Of a DNA stretch of 64,000 nt, positions 27,243 through 36,492 are shown piece after piece. Numbering within the stretch: the stretch's first letter is position 1; every line of letters starts with the position of its first letter. The notes beneath the pieces were generated by a model. That model was not told the DNA's origin and searched no databases. It worked only from the letters and a program-made list of their open reading frames with translations. Source of the DNA: Enterobacter cloacae complex sp. ECNIH7 (lineage in GTDB: Bacteria > Pseudomonadota > Gammaproteobacteria > Enterobacterales > Enterobacteriaceae); assembly GCF_002208095.1 (NCBI RefSeq), contig NZ_CP017991.1:62001-126000 (forward strand), written 5' to 3'. Made by a program: the position numbers and the translations under genes.

Positions 27243-27944
27243 TCAGTAACCCCGATTAGGGTCATATGTGCTTGATGGTTCGTTGAAGTTTGTACCCCAA
27301 CTGTTTCCGTGTACATCCAGACCAGAGATACCACCAACCATCGGCATTCCTGATGTAGGATTTATAATTAAATCTGTATTACTAAAAGAATGGTTAACAG
27401 ATTGGACTGATGAACTTACATCAAATCCAGTAACATCACTGGATGAAAATTCAGCGAACTGAAGGCCCTTACTCATCGAAATTGATTGGAACCTGGCAGC
27501 ATCAAAGTCATTCAATCTGTATGCTTTAGCCCCACGAATTTCGTATAAATGGCCGGTATCTTTATCTCTTAGTAGGTTAAGTCCTTTCTTACCGTAACCA
27601 AAGATCACTGCGGACGCCCCCATAATTACTGCCATTGATAGATAAAGATATGCTGGCTCGTTCCATAAGAGATATAGGCATACTAACTGCATTAATACGG
27701 TAATAAAAACGCGCGGGATTATTGAATTTACCGAATTACCATATCCATTCTTGTCAGATTTACGTAGAAGATAAAGAAGCGGAAATGCTATCAAAGTACC
27801 TAATACATACATACCAGCCAATGCGAACCAATCTTCGCTGTTATAAACCCTGTGATAGGGTATTACATCATGCACTAACGGTAAGCCTGCATAGATCATT
27901 AAGACAGGAAAATAAGCAATTTTACTTAAATTACCTTTTATCAT
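27243..27944 (-). CDS. TraS-position inner-membrane protein (putative entry exclusion)
   Basis: A 233-aa protein with about four to five hydrophobic helices in the first 120 residues and a soluble C-terminal half (YEIRGAKAYRLNDFDAARF...). It is located between traG and traT, exactly where F carries traS, the entry-exclusion gene whose product recognises TraG of incoming donors. It is longer than F TraS (149 aa) and shows no sequence I recognise; TraS proteins diverge fast, so the role rests on position and topology. Its codon use is AT-richer than the neighbouring genes. Confidence 0.6.
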   Translation of the reverse strand: MIKGNLSKIAYFPVLMIYAGLPLVHDVIPYHRVYNSEDWFALAGMYVLGTLIAFPLLYLLRKSDKNGYGNSVNSIIPRVFITVLMQLVCLYLLWNEPAYLYLSMAVIMGASAVIFGYGKKGLNLLRDKDTGHLYEIRGAKAYRLNDFDAARFQSISMSKGLQFAEFSSSDVTGFDVSSSVQSVNHSFSNTDLIINPTSGMPMVGGISGLDVHGNSWGTNFNEPSSTYDPNRGY

Positions 27945-27952
27945 ACCCCCTC

Positions 27953-30900
27953 CTACCCAGTTCTTTTCCTTAATTCCAGCAATTGACCTTCAAGTTTTCT
28001 TTTTTCTTCACCATCAACTACTGGCATTTGCTGATCGATCTCTGCCTCTTTCCTATGAATTTGGAAAGTGCTGTTCGCATTTAAACTCTCTCCTTTCAGG
28101 ATATCACTGGATGTCTGAACAGTGGATTGTTTTTTACCAATTTCACCAGCAGATTCGTTGATTTTATGCTCATTTTCAGATCTTTGTTCCGCAACCCGGC
28201 GCTGTATATCATTTTGCGGTTCAAAACTCCGCCCTGACTGCTCGTGCAGTTTTGACTGATTTTCTTCGAATGCATCCTGCATAGTCGAACCCGATACCCG
28301 ATTTCCGTCCACGGCGCCAGGGGTCCCGGTTTCAGTCATTCGGCTTCCGCTATGCTGAATCGTTTGTGACTCCAGCTCCTGCCCAGAATGACTGAATGTC
28401 CGATGTGAGGTTCCAGCCGAACCAGTGTGTTCCGCAGCCGCTGAATGTCTGCCATGTTCAATACCGCTGGCTGACGAAGCGTTGTTCCCTGTTCCAGTTT
28501 TCTGAATCGTCACAGCCTCGTGTTCACGGCTCAGTCCTGAATGGTTTGCATCCTGACGAGTGTATTCAACAGAGCTGTCTGGGATGTTCTCATCGCGATA
28601 AGAAGTGCCTGGTTGACTGACAACGCGCCTTTCAGCGATCGTTGATTGCTCACCACGATAGGTTTGTCCGCTTTCAGTATGCACTGAACCCGTAGTCTCC
28701 TGACCGGTTGATATGCCTCGTCCGGCTGGAAGGCTACTTTCCTCTGTAACCTGATGATTACCGGAAGAGCTACCACTCCTTATAGCCGCAGTACGTTCAG
28801 TTTCACTATTTGCTGAGCTGTACCGGACGCCATCATCATTCCGTACTGAGCCTGAATCCTGTTGCCCACCAGACCCACTGTGGACAATATGCTCACCACT
28901 GAATGCCGCATGTTCAGTACCACTGGCGAGGTCTGAGCGCGCCTGCTGATAATCACCGCTGATTTCAGGTTTCAGTCGTTCGTTTACAAACTCCATCGCT
29001 GCTTCACGCGCTGTCGGCGCACTGGTCAGCATGGACTGAGCCTTGTCACCATACTTATTAGCCGCCCAGTCAACGAACTCCTGATTGTAGTTCGTATCGA
29101 GGCTGGCACTCTGGTTCTGCGCCATCGTGGCCATACGGCTGAACTCATTACTCTGCGTTGAACTGGTAGTGTACTGATGGTACTGACTTTGAGCATCGTT
29201 GAGCGTAGCGGCAAATTGTTGAACGTTACTGTTTGCCGCATTCTCCGTATGATTCGAACCATCGCTTACCCGACTGCTGGTAACCATATCCATACCCTGA
29301 CGGAAATCATTAACCGCCTGGCTGTTCTGGTCATGTCGCATATCCTGGGTATGTGAGCCTGAATCCTGAACCCCGCGTGAACTCCCCGTTGTATGGCGTG
29401 CATCCGCTGAAAGATTCCCTTCAGCCCCCCATTTAGCCACACCAATATTTATGCCACCACCAAGCGTAGTTTTTACGCCCGCAGAAAGGGAACCCTGATT
29501 ACTGATATCCATCAGCTTGTTATAGGCTTCCTGCGTTGAGACGTTGTTCGCTTTCGCATAGTTTTCCGCTGCGGACATCATCATGCTGGCACCGCGCGAA
29601 GCATTGGTCGCCTTGCTGTTTTCACTGCCCTGGCTAATGCTGTCGCTGCTACCGGTCTGATGGGACAGTTGCGAAAGCTGTGACCACCCGCTGGTGACGC
29701 TGTGGTTGTAACCGTCGAGTGCCGTCTGGGCCTGTACCTGCGACTGCCGCGCCGACTCCTGGAATCCGCTGCTCGCCAGTTGGCTGAGTTTCATGTTCAC
29801 CGGCAGGTTTGACATCGCACCGGAACCATCGATTACCGTATGGCCACCGGCAGTCTGGGTCTGAGTCGAACCATTATCCGCCTGCCATGTCTGCTGGCCC
29901 TGACGCTGCATCAGGTTGGTGTCCATCTTGTTCTGATTGACGTTATCCATCGACATGTTGTTAAACGACCAGTTGCCATCTGCCGTGGTTGCCGACACGC
30001 CGGCGGAGGTGAAGGCGGCCGAACTGAGTACGCTGCCTGCCACCTGTGAACCCATCGCCGCTGCCCCTTTCGTCAGGTAGAACGAAAGCAAGGGGATTGA
30101 CAGTGAGAGATATCCGGCTAGGTTCGCCACATCAGAGTGCTGCAATGCCACCACATCCGTATTGGCCAGCACCAGTGCCGTGCCACCGGTTTTGGTCTGC
30201 AACCAGAAATTTGCGGCATAGTTCAGAATGGCAAACATGATCGGCCACATCTGGAAATAGATAAAACCACAGACATACAGCTTAAGCGTGTTCAGGCCAA
30301 ACAGACTATGGTTGGACGCCGCCAGCGCTATCATCAGCGGGAACAGACACACCAGGATAAGCATCAGAAGCGACTGGGCAAACGGCAGTGTGCGGGTCGC
30401 CAGCTCATTACCGGCGGCCCAGCTGAGACGTTGCTTCGTTGCCGCGTTCTCGGTCGCCAGATTCAGCAGGTTCGCCGTATCGGAAGACCGTGCCGCAAAC
30501 CCTTTCACCCCCTGCCGGACCGCGCTGTTGGTGATGTTGTTTTTCATGATTTGCGCCGCACTCATCCCGCCGGCATAGAAATACCCGTAGCTTTCACCCA
30601 TCGCGTTAGCCAGAAGGGTCGCCCCGTTTACCTTGTTGCCGAAAATTTTATTGGTCAGCATGGTAAAGGTGGCACTGGCCGGATTTCCTTCCGTATTGGC
30701 CAGCGAGTTTATCTGTGCAGCCGCCTGCTGGCAGGTCAGAAACTGACGGGTCGAATCAGTGGTTTTGAATATCCCGCGCAGCGGACTCGGGTTACTGGTG
30801 ATAAGCCCCAGCGGATCAGTGGAGTTCAGCAGCTGGTTCACGGTGTATTTGTGATTCAGCAAAATGTCGCCAATCACGCAGTTCTCCACGTAATCCGGCA

Positions 30901-31372
30901 ACATCTGGGCCAGCTCCGGGTTCTGCGTGGTGAAGTCACTGGTTTCCGCCACTATCTGTGAGCCAAACAGCATCCCGCTCTTGCTGTAGGTCACCGAATC
31001 GGGTCTGGCCATCAGCATGTCATACGTCGACGCCATCTTGTACCCGATACTGGTGGTCAGTGAGGCAATGGCCGCCAGTCCCACTGGCACATTATCGGTT
31101 TTCCAGACCGCTGCCGGGTCTGACAGGTCGATAATCTGCACGGAACGTTTTGGAACCAGCAGGACAGACGTCAGGACCATGAAGATAGCCAGCCACTGCA
31201 CCATCACCATCGGGTTACGTTGTTTGATAAAGGCAAACAGGGCGGCCAGCACCCCAAAGGTGCCGGCAATACGTAACAGTGTACTGAACGTGTTCATACC
31301 CAGCAGGGTGACAACGGCGTCCAGCGCCGTTTTCCACATCCCCCCGCCATAGATGGTGTATATCTCAAGCAT
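27953..31372 (-). CDS. traG: Mating-pair stabilisation/assembly protein TraG
   Basis: A 1,139-aa protein (F TraG is 938 aa). The N-terminal ~460 residues are membrane-spanning (LEIYTIYGGGMWKTALDAVV..., helices near 15-75 and 330-450) and serve pilus assembly. The large hydrophilic C-terminus (from ~480) is rich in S, Q, G and H and acts in mating-pair stabilisation and as the partner of TraS in entry exclusion. The extra ~200 residues are low-complexity S/G/T/H-rich repeats between about 840 and 1,060. The start overlaps the end of traH. Confidence 0.94.
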   Translation of the reverse strand: MLEIYTIYGGGMWKTALDAVVTLLGMNTFSTLLRIAGTFGVLAALFAFIKQRNPMVMVQWLAIFMVLTSVLLVPKRSVQIIDLSDPAAVWKTDNVPVGLAAIASLTTSIGYKMASTYDMLMARPDSVTYSKSGMLFGSQIVAETSDFTTQNPELAQMLPDYVENCVIGDILLNHKYTVNQLLNSTDPLGLITSNPSPLRGIFKTTDSTRQFLTCQQAAAQINSLANTEGNPASATFTMLTNKIFGNKVNGATLLANAMGESYGYFYAGGMSAAQIMKNNITNSAVRQGVKGFAARSSDTANLLNLATENAATKQRLSWAAGNELATRTLPFAQSLLMLILVCLFPLMIALAASNHSLFGLNTLKLYVCGFIYFQMWPIMFAILNYAANFWLQTKTGGTALVLANTDVVALQHSDVANLAGYLSLSIPLLSFYLTKGAAAMGSQVAGSVLSSAAFTSAGVSATTADGNWSFNNMSMDNVNQNKMDTNLMQRQGQQTWQADNGSTQTQTAGGHTVIDGSGAMSNLPVNMKLSQLASSGFQESARQSQVQAQTALDGYNHSVTSGWSQLSQLSHQTGSSDSISQGSENSKATNASRGASMMMSAAENYAKANNVSTQEAYNKLMDISNQGSLSAGVKTTLGGGINIGVAKWGAEGNLSADARHTTGSSRGVQDSGSHTQDMRHDQNSQAVNDFRQGMDMVTSSRVSDGSNHTENAANSNVQQFAATLNDAQSQYHQYTTSSTQSNEFSRMATMAQNQSASLDTNYNQEFVDWAANKYGDKAQSMLTSAPTAREAAMEFVNERLKPEISGDYQQARSDLASGTEHAAFSGEHIVHSGSGGQQDSGSVRNDDGVRYSSANSETERTAAIRSGSSSGNHQVTEESSLPAGRGISTGQETTGSVHTESGQTYRGEQSTIAERRVVSQPGTSYRDENIPDSSVEYTRQDANHSGLSREHEAVTIQKTGTGNNASSASGIEHGRHSAAAEHTGSAGTSHRTFSHSGQELESQTIQHSGSRMTETGTPGAVDGNRVSGSTMQDAFEENQSKLHEQSGRSFEPQNDIQRRVAEQRSENEHKINESAGEIGKKQSTVQTSSDILKGESLNANSTFQIHRKEAEIDQQMPVVDGEEKRKLEGQLLELRKRTG

Positions 31373-32737
31373 CAGCGATCACCCCAGTGATAGTTGCTCT
31401 GATAAGAGCCTGAAACGATGGTGGATACCTGCTGTTGCAGGTACTGCATGTTACGGTCGATGCCATCAAGCGCGTTCTGGTCAGCAGCAGACTGGAGTTT
31501 CATGTCAGCCAGCAAGCCCTGGGCATGTATGACGTTGTCGCGCAGTTTCGCGGCAGCCTCTTCCGGGAAGTTTTTGCCGGCAAGCGACAGACTTGCCTGT
31601 TTAACCAGTTCCTGGAGGTACTGGATCATCAGGTCCTGCGCGATGAAGTCAGCCACCTGCAACAGATAGGTCGCGCTCATCCCCATACTCTGTGCGTTGG
31701 TCAGGTATTTCAGGACGGGCACCGACGTGGTGTTTACAAACCCTTTTTCCTGATCGGACAGCGCATTGTCATCGACAAGTTTGTTTTGCATCGACAGCAT
31801 CAGGTTTTTTGACTAGCGTCACGAGCGCATTGGATTCGCTGATGGTCAGGTTCACGACAACCGGCGTGAGGCAGAGTGTGGCTTCATCACAGCCGTACAC
31901 CTTCGCTGTTCCGCCGCGCATCAGCACCTTAATCAGATCCCGGTTATCGACCAGCGGCGTCAGAATGGTGACGTCGCCGTCCTTGTTGAAGATGATTGAG
32001 CCGACCGTGCTCATCACCAGCTCCTTCAGAGCCCGGTCATTGCCCAACAGGCCGTTTTTACTCAGCGTGTCCCAGATCAGGTTTTTGTTTTTCAGCACCT
32101 GGTCTTTTTCATCGTCACCGGCCTTGCTTGTCACCTTGTCACTCTGCCCACCCACGGTACAGCCCTGACGGGACGCGGCCCAGTCAGCAAACATATTGGT
32201 TTCACCCGAGATGTCCTGACAGATTTTCTGCTGCGACACCTGTGTGACCGGCCACAACCCGCCGATAATGCCCTGTGCCGCCTGACACGAACTCATGTTC
32301 ATACTGTTCACATCGTTGGCCAGCTTTTGCAGAAAATCTTTCGCCTGCTTCAGTTCCGGCACCATCGTCTGGAGAGCCAGGTCAAAGGCGTAGCCGGCGG
32401 CGTTACTCATGATTTGTTTAACAAACCGCTGAATTTCTTCCCCGCTGATCATACTGAACGACCCCAGATAGGCATCGATACCGCCGCAGCCGGCGTTCAG
32501 GGAGGGCAACTGCATGGAGATGAGCTGGACGTTTTTGACGGGGTTTCGCAGATAGACAGAACCACCCGAGAAGTAACCTGCCGCCTGTCCCTGCCAGGCC
32601 TGAGCCTGGGAGACGTTGCCGCTGTAGCCGAGACTGCCAAAGAAGCCGTTCAGGTCGCCGTTGACATCAGCCTGCGCCGGCAGCGCAGCCAGACCGGCAA
32701 AAAAGACAGTGCCTGCTGTTATCAGTGCCTTAATCAT
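31372..32737 (-). pseudogene. traH: traH split by a frameshift in an A6 run
   Basis: Two frames together make one TraH (F TraH is 458 aa). The first, 31769-32737, has a signal peptide (MIKALITAGTVFFAGLAALP) and ends VTLVKKPDAVDAKQTCR. The second, 31372-31800, carries the coiled-coil C-terminus (NKLVDDNALSDQEKGFVNTT...). Removing one base from the run of six T on the plus strand (31805-31810) would join them into VTLVKNLMLSMQNKLVDD, collinear with F TraH. TraH is a periplasmic/outer-membrane-associated pilus assembly protein needed for transfer. This is either a real inactivating mutation, a homopolymer sequencing error, or ribosomal slippage on AAAAAA. Confidence 0.9.
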
Positions 32738-32997
32738 GCGATCTCCTCACGGGGTTTCCGGGACAGGGTCAGGCGGCAGATGTACAACCCTGTGGCAGTG
32801 AAAAAGAAGCCGACACTCAGCGAAATGAGCAGCAGCACCGGCACGTCCTGAAGGTAAAGGGTCATTTCCGGGCGGGACAGTGCGCTGACCACGCGATGGG
32901 CCAGCGTCCCGTAAAACGCGGCAGATACCAGCAACGTCATGCTGAACAGCAGCCACACGCGCTCGGCACGCGATAATGCATACGATGTTGTATTCAT
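32734..32997 (-). CDS. Small inner-membrane protein in TrbF/TrbJ position
   Basis: An 87-aa protein with two hydrophobic helices (WLLFSMTLLVSAAFYGTLA and VPVLLLISLSVGFFFTATG). It sits between trbB and traH, where F has trbJ and trbF, and its stop overlaps the traH start by 4 bp. Sequence identity to either is not evident to me, so the name stays open. F TrbF/TrbJ are not essential for transfer. Confidence 0.6.
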   Translation of the reverse strand: MNTTSYALSRAERVWLLFSMTLLVSAAFYGTLAHRVVSALSRPEMTLYLQDVPVLLLISLSVGFFFTATGLYICRLTLSRKPREEIA

Positions 32998-33014
32998 GTT
33001 GAAGTCCGGTTGTC

Positions 33015-33626
33015 TTACTGAGGGGTGACCTGCGCACTTGCCGGCATCGGCGGCAGCGATTTCGGGTCAACGTTATCCAGGTCGGCCTGAATCAGGCTGG
33101 CCATACGGCTTTCAAGCGTGGGGATTTCCATCACCCCCTGCGTCAGCGGGTACGCCTTCAGGGTGTTGACGTTGACCACGAAGGCGGTCGGCGTGGCGAT
33201 GGGCAGACCGTTGCCGAAGAACGTGACGATTTCATCGGCTATCGGTGAATTCGGGTCCGTTTTGCGGGGGATCATCGGGGTCGGGAAAGAGCCGTCCCCG
33301 CCACCGTCCAGGGTGTAGGGGTACACCCGGATATCGTGCTGATCGGCCCAGCCCTTCAGTAACGGGTCAAACTTCGCGCTGTACTGGCAGTGGGCCTGCA
33401 TAAAGAGCACCACCGCATAATCCTTCATGTTTGCCTGGCGACCGTCCGGCAGTGACATCAGGTTCACCGGTGCAGGTGCCGGGATGGCCGATGCGGTCAT
33501 GGCAGCATCGTGAGCCGGTGCTGTCGTCTTCGCCGCTTCCAGCAACGCCAGTTCTTCACGAATTCCGGCTTGTGCGAGCAGCGGCATGGCAATCAGCAGG
33601 GCGGTGAGTCCGGATTTAATGCTCAT
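33015..33626 (-). CDS. trbB: TrbB, thioredoxin-fold protein with a CxxS active site
   Basis: Start at ATG 33624-33626 (MSIKSGLTALLIAMPLLAQA, a signal peptide). It shows the TrbB architecture: LSLPDGRQANMKDYAVVLFMQAHC, then FDPLLKGWADQH..., YTLDGGGDGSFP and the cis-proline stretch PIATPTAFVVNVNTLKAYPL. F TrbB is a periplasmic disulfide isomerase with CPYC; here the motif reads HCQYSAKFDP, so the second cysteine is replaced by serine. A CxxS protein can still form mixed disulfides but not an intramolecular one. It overlaps the traQ-like gene upstream by 11 bp. Confidence 0.88.
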   Translation of the reverse strand: MSIKSGLTALLIAMPLLAQAGIREELALLEAAKTTAPAHDAAMTASAIPAPAPVNLMSLPDGRQANMKDYAVVLFMQAHCQYSAKFDPLLKGWADQHDIRVYPYTLDGGGDGSFPTPMIPRKTDPNSPIADEIVTFFGNGLPIATPTAFVVNVNTLKAYPLTQGVMEIPTLESRMASLIQADLDNVDPKSLPPMPASAQVTPQ

Positions 33627-33834
33627 GATCGGCCTCCTTGTGATCCTGCTTTGCGTCATGACGGAACCAGCGATATCCGGCATACATCAGCATCCCGGCC
33701 GCTCCCATCCAGAGTCCGTTGCATAACCAGAGCAACCCCTGCTGGGTATGTTCAACTGACAGGGTCATCAGCTCACTCAGTACGCGCGCCATCGTGCCCC
33801 AGAAAAACAGTCCTGCGAAAAGATTAACGTTCAT
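33616..33834 (-). CDS. traQ: TraQ-like pilin chaperone candidate
   Basis: A 72-aa protein with two hydrophobic segments (LFAGLFFWGTMARVLSELM and GLLWLCNGLWMGAAGMLMYA) and a charged tail ending in HEADHEH-type residues. It lies between traF and trbB, the traQ position in F, and has the same topology and a histidine-rich tail like F TraQ (94 aa). TraQ helps insert propilin TraA into the inner membrane. Assignment rests on position and topology. Confidence 0.6.
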   Translation of the reverse strand: MNVNLFAGLFFWGTMARVLSELMTLSVEHTQQGLLWLCNGLWMGAAGMLMYAGYRWFRHDAKQDHKEADHEH

Positions 33835-33846
33835 GGTTTGATTACC

Positions 33847-34635
33847 TTATGAATTCGGTTTAAAGCCGGTGGCCACGTTCAGGAATCGCTTCGACAGATC
33901 ATCCTGGGTCATGAAGCCGTAGGACAGGGCACGGTAGTTTTTGCTGGTCGGGTCGACCAGGAAGAGTGCCGGGAAGTGCGAGATATTCATCGAACGTGAC
34001 TGTCCGGTGTCCGGACGACTCTGTGGCAGACTGGCCGCCACCTGCCCGTCGACCGAAACCGGGATAAGCGAAATACCGTTGGTTTTTGCAAAGTCGGCCA
34101 CCACGCCGGCCATCTGCACATCAATCGGGTCACTGCCCCGGTAGAAATAAAACAGACCGTACTGATGCGCCAGCTGCGTCACCGCGTTCTGCCGCGACTG
34201 CTGGTCACGCGTCTGCACAAACGGCGCCATGCTGTTGTAGTGCGGGTACTCCAGGTTGTAGTCGAGATCCGGGTGGCTCAGCTGCGCTGCCGCAAAGGAC
34301 TGGCTGAACATCGACCCCCGGTCGGTCCAGAACTTCTGCCAGCGCAGGAACGTTGCCGTATTCTCTTTCGTCGGGTACAGGATGGCGCGGTTAAGCGCCT
34401 CCATCGTGTACCCGCGCAGCACCTTTGCCTGTTCCTGCGCGGACAGCTTACTCATATCCGGAACCGACTGCGGCGCGGGCTGCTGTGGCTTTTTGGGCAA
34501 TTCAGCGGGCTTTTTCGGTTCGTTGTACCAGGCCCAGCCGGTAAACGGATCAGCCGGTGTCACTATCTCTTCAGCCAGGGCTGACTGACCGGCAAAGGCC
34601 AGCAACAGCCCCCAGAGGACACATTTTCGTTTCAT
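33847..34635 (-). CDS. traF: Pilus assembly protein TraF
   Basis: A 262-aa periplasmic protein with a signal peptide (MKRKCVLWGLLLAFAGQSAL) and the TraF pattern: PFTGWAWYNEP, LYPTKENTATFLRWQKFWTDR, then a C-terminal thioredoxin-like fold (YFYRGSDPIDVQMAGVVADF, ISHFPALFLVDP). As in F TraF (257 aa) the thioredoxin CxxC is absent. It takes part in F-pilus extension together with TraH, TraU, TraW and TrbC. It abuts traN with no gap. Confidence 0.94.
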   Translation of the reverse strand: MKRKCVLWGLLLAFAGQSALAEEIVTPADPFTGWAWYNEPKKPAELPKKPQQPAPQSVPDMSKLSAQEQAKVLRGYTMEALNRAILYPTKENTATFLRWQKFWTDRGSMFSQSFAAAQLSHPDLDYNLEYPHYNSMAPFVQTRDQQSRQNAVTQLAHQYGLFYFYRGSDPIDVQMAGVVADFAKTNGISLIPVSVDGQVAASLPQSRPDTGQSRSMNISHFPALFLVDPTSKNYRALSYGFMTQDDLSKRFLNVATGFKPNS

Positions 34636-36492
34636 TTACTTACCCCCCTGCTGGTTCACCTGGGCGGCGATACGATCCTTGATTTGTTTCACCTGCGTAC
34701 TGGTGTCAGGCACTTTCTGGTTGTTCATCAAATCTTCGTAGAAGTCCGCGAAGTTGATTTTGTCGAAGTCGATGCTCTGCAGTTCCGGCACCGTGATCCC
34801 CCGGCAGTCAGGACTGCTGCCGCTGCCAAACTTCACGCCCAGCTGGTCACGACGCCCCTGCTCCTGAATGATGCGGGCGAGTTTGCCGTCAAAGACGCAG
34901 TAAACATGGCTGGTCTGGAGACATACGCCGGCAACCTGACGATCGCAGCGGTCACCCACACTGACGGTAATCTTCTTGGCTTTCGCCTTGCCGATGGCCA
35001 TCTCATCATCGTTACAGGCCGATAATCCGGTGTCCTGTCCCCAGCCAGAGTCCTTACAACAGTTAGAGAATCCCGCGAAAGCTTTACGACAGCTCATCGC
35101 CTTACCGGTAAAGGCTCTGACGTTAATGGTGGAGTTCTGGTCCCTGACGTCTTCAGCAGCAGAGGCCAGGCCAGCGAGTTTGGCCACGGCAGTGTCAAAC
35201 CCGTTATCCCCCGCCCCGTTGGTGTCGTCGCAGTCCCCTGACTTACAGATATACTGGCCACCGCAGACCAGGCCCGTGGACGAATGCACCGTCTGGCACT
35301 GATAGATGTAGTCTTTATGAGAACAGGTGCCGTCAATGTACTCAGAGCAGGTTTCACTCGCTTTGGTACAGGCAGCGTTGCTGGTCAGTGAGGCACAGGT
35401 GCCGGTCGTGTTCTCGCTGACCAGGTACGTATCGGTGTACTGCCAGCAGTCGCTGTGAACCGTCTGCGTGACACCATCAACAACCACCTGCCGGTCACCG
35501 CCTTTGATAGTGCAGACCGAGCCGGTTTTCTTTCCACCCGGGCTGTCCGGACAGACTGACGGGGTCGTCGTCGACGGGACCCAGACTTTCACCGTTGTCA
35601 CGATGGTGATTGTCGCCGTGATTTTGGCGAGGCCATCATTGTTGGGGTATTTTGACGACATGACCGACATCATCATCTGGTCTATATAGTCAGAAACATC
35701 ATTTGTCAGTGTCCCGCGCAGCATCCCGTCAGCCGGGACAACCTGCTGGGCCACATCCACATCAAATGTGTTATTCACATTTTTCAGCGTCTTCGACGTG
35801 CCGTAGAACGTCAGTTTCGAGCTAAAAAACGGGTTTCCGGCGCTGCTTTTTTGCGATGTGGTGATTGAACCTTCCAGCATGGTGCCCCCCGGTTCATCCA
35901 GCGGCAGCGCAAATCCAAGCGTGTTGTCATCGATTTTCGTAAAGACCAGCGTCGCCGGCGAGATGACCACAGTTTTCGTGGACACCTGATTCTCATAATG
36001 GCCGGTAATTTGTGTGTCGCGGGTACAGGTCTTTGATACAGCCACATCGGCGCTACAGGAATAGTTATCAAACGTCGATTTTGACACGGTCGTCTGTGTA
36101 CACTGCTGGCTGCTGCCATCCATGATCCCGTCAGCCGTGCCCTCCGCATTCTTGCCGATGGTGATAAAAGGAGCCTTCGGGTCAATGGCGGGCGCCGGGT
36201 TTGTCGTACCGGACGAGATAACCGACTGCGCGGCATCATTGCCCTGAAGGGCCGCCTGACCTTTGTTGGCCAGCCCGCCGTCCCCGCCACTCACGCCACC
36301 GTAATACCCTTTCTCCGGCGGGTTCGCGGTATAGCCCGGAATGGCACTGGTGACCGTACCGGGATTTTTCAGGGTGTCTGTCCCGCTGGATGCACTGCCT
36401 TTGCCAAAACTTGCCCCCGCATCAAAGGCCGGATTAGCAGCACCGGCCAGGAGCGGAAACGACATCAGCAGGGTGAAAAGTGACTTTCTCAT
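34636..36492 (-). CDS. traN: Outer-membrane mating-pair stabilisation adhesin TraN
   Basis: A 618-aa secreted protein (signal MRKSLFTLLMSFPLLAGA) with about 30 cysteines, many in the CxxxC-rich C-terminal half (MSCRKAFAGFSNCCKDSGWG). F TraN (602 aa) binds a recipient outer-membrane protein; the receptor is set by the variable central tip. Here the tip region (about residues 130-310, with QITGHYENQVSTKTVV and TLTNDVSDYIDQMM) does not look like the F sequence, so recipient preference may differ. It shares start/stop overlap with trbC. Disulfide formation should be essential for it. Confidence 0.93.
   Translation of the reverse strand: MRKSLFTLLMSFPLLAGAANPAFDAGASFGKGSASSGTDTLKNPGTVTSAIPGYTANPPEKGYYGGVSGGDGGLANKGQAALQGNDAAQSVISSGTTNPAPAIDPKAPFITIGKNAEGTADGIMDGSSQQCTQTTVSKSTFDNYSCSADVAVSKTCTRDTQITGHYENQVSTKTVVISPATLVFTKIDDNTLGFALPLDEPGGTMLEGSITTSQKSSAGNPFFSSKLTFYGTSKTLKNVNNTFDVDVAQQVVPADGMLRGTLTNDVSDYIDQMMMSVMSSKYPNNDGLAKITATITIVTTVKVWVPSTTTPSVCPDSPGGKKTGSVCTIKGGDRQVVVDGVTQTVHSDCWQYTDTYLVSENTTGTCASLTSNAACTKASETCSEYIDGTCSHKDYIYQCQTVHSSTGLVCGGQYICKSGDCDDTNGAGDNGFDTAVAKLAGLASAAEDVRDQNSTINVRAFTGKAMSCRKAFAGFSNCCKDSGWGQDTGLSACNDDEMAIGKAKAKKITVSVGDRCDRQVAGVCLQTSHVYCVFDGKLARIIQEQGRRDQLGVKFGSGSSPDCRGITVPELQSIDFDKINFADFYEDLMNNQKVPDTSTQVKQIKDRIAAQVNQQGGK

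Noticed and set aside
31769..32737. TraH N-terminal half as a complete shorter protein
   Set aside because: The second frame continues the TraH sequence collinearly and is conserved in type, so a frameshift explains it better than two genes.
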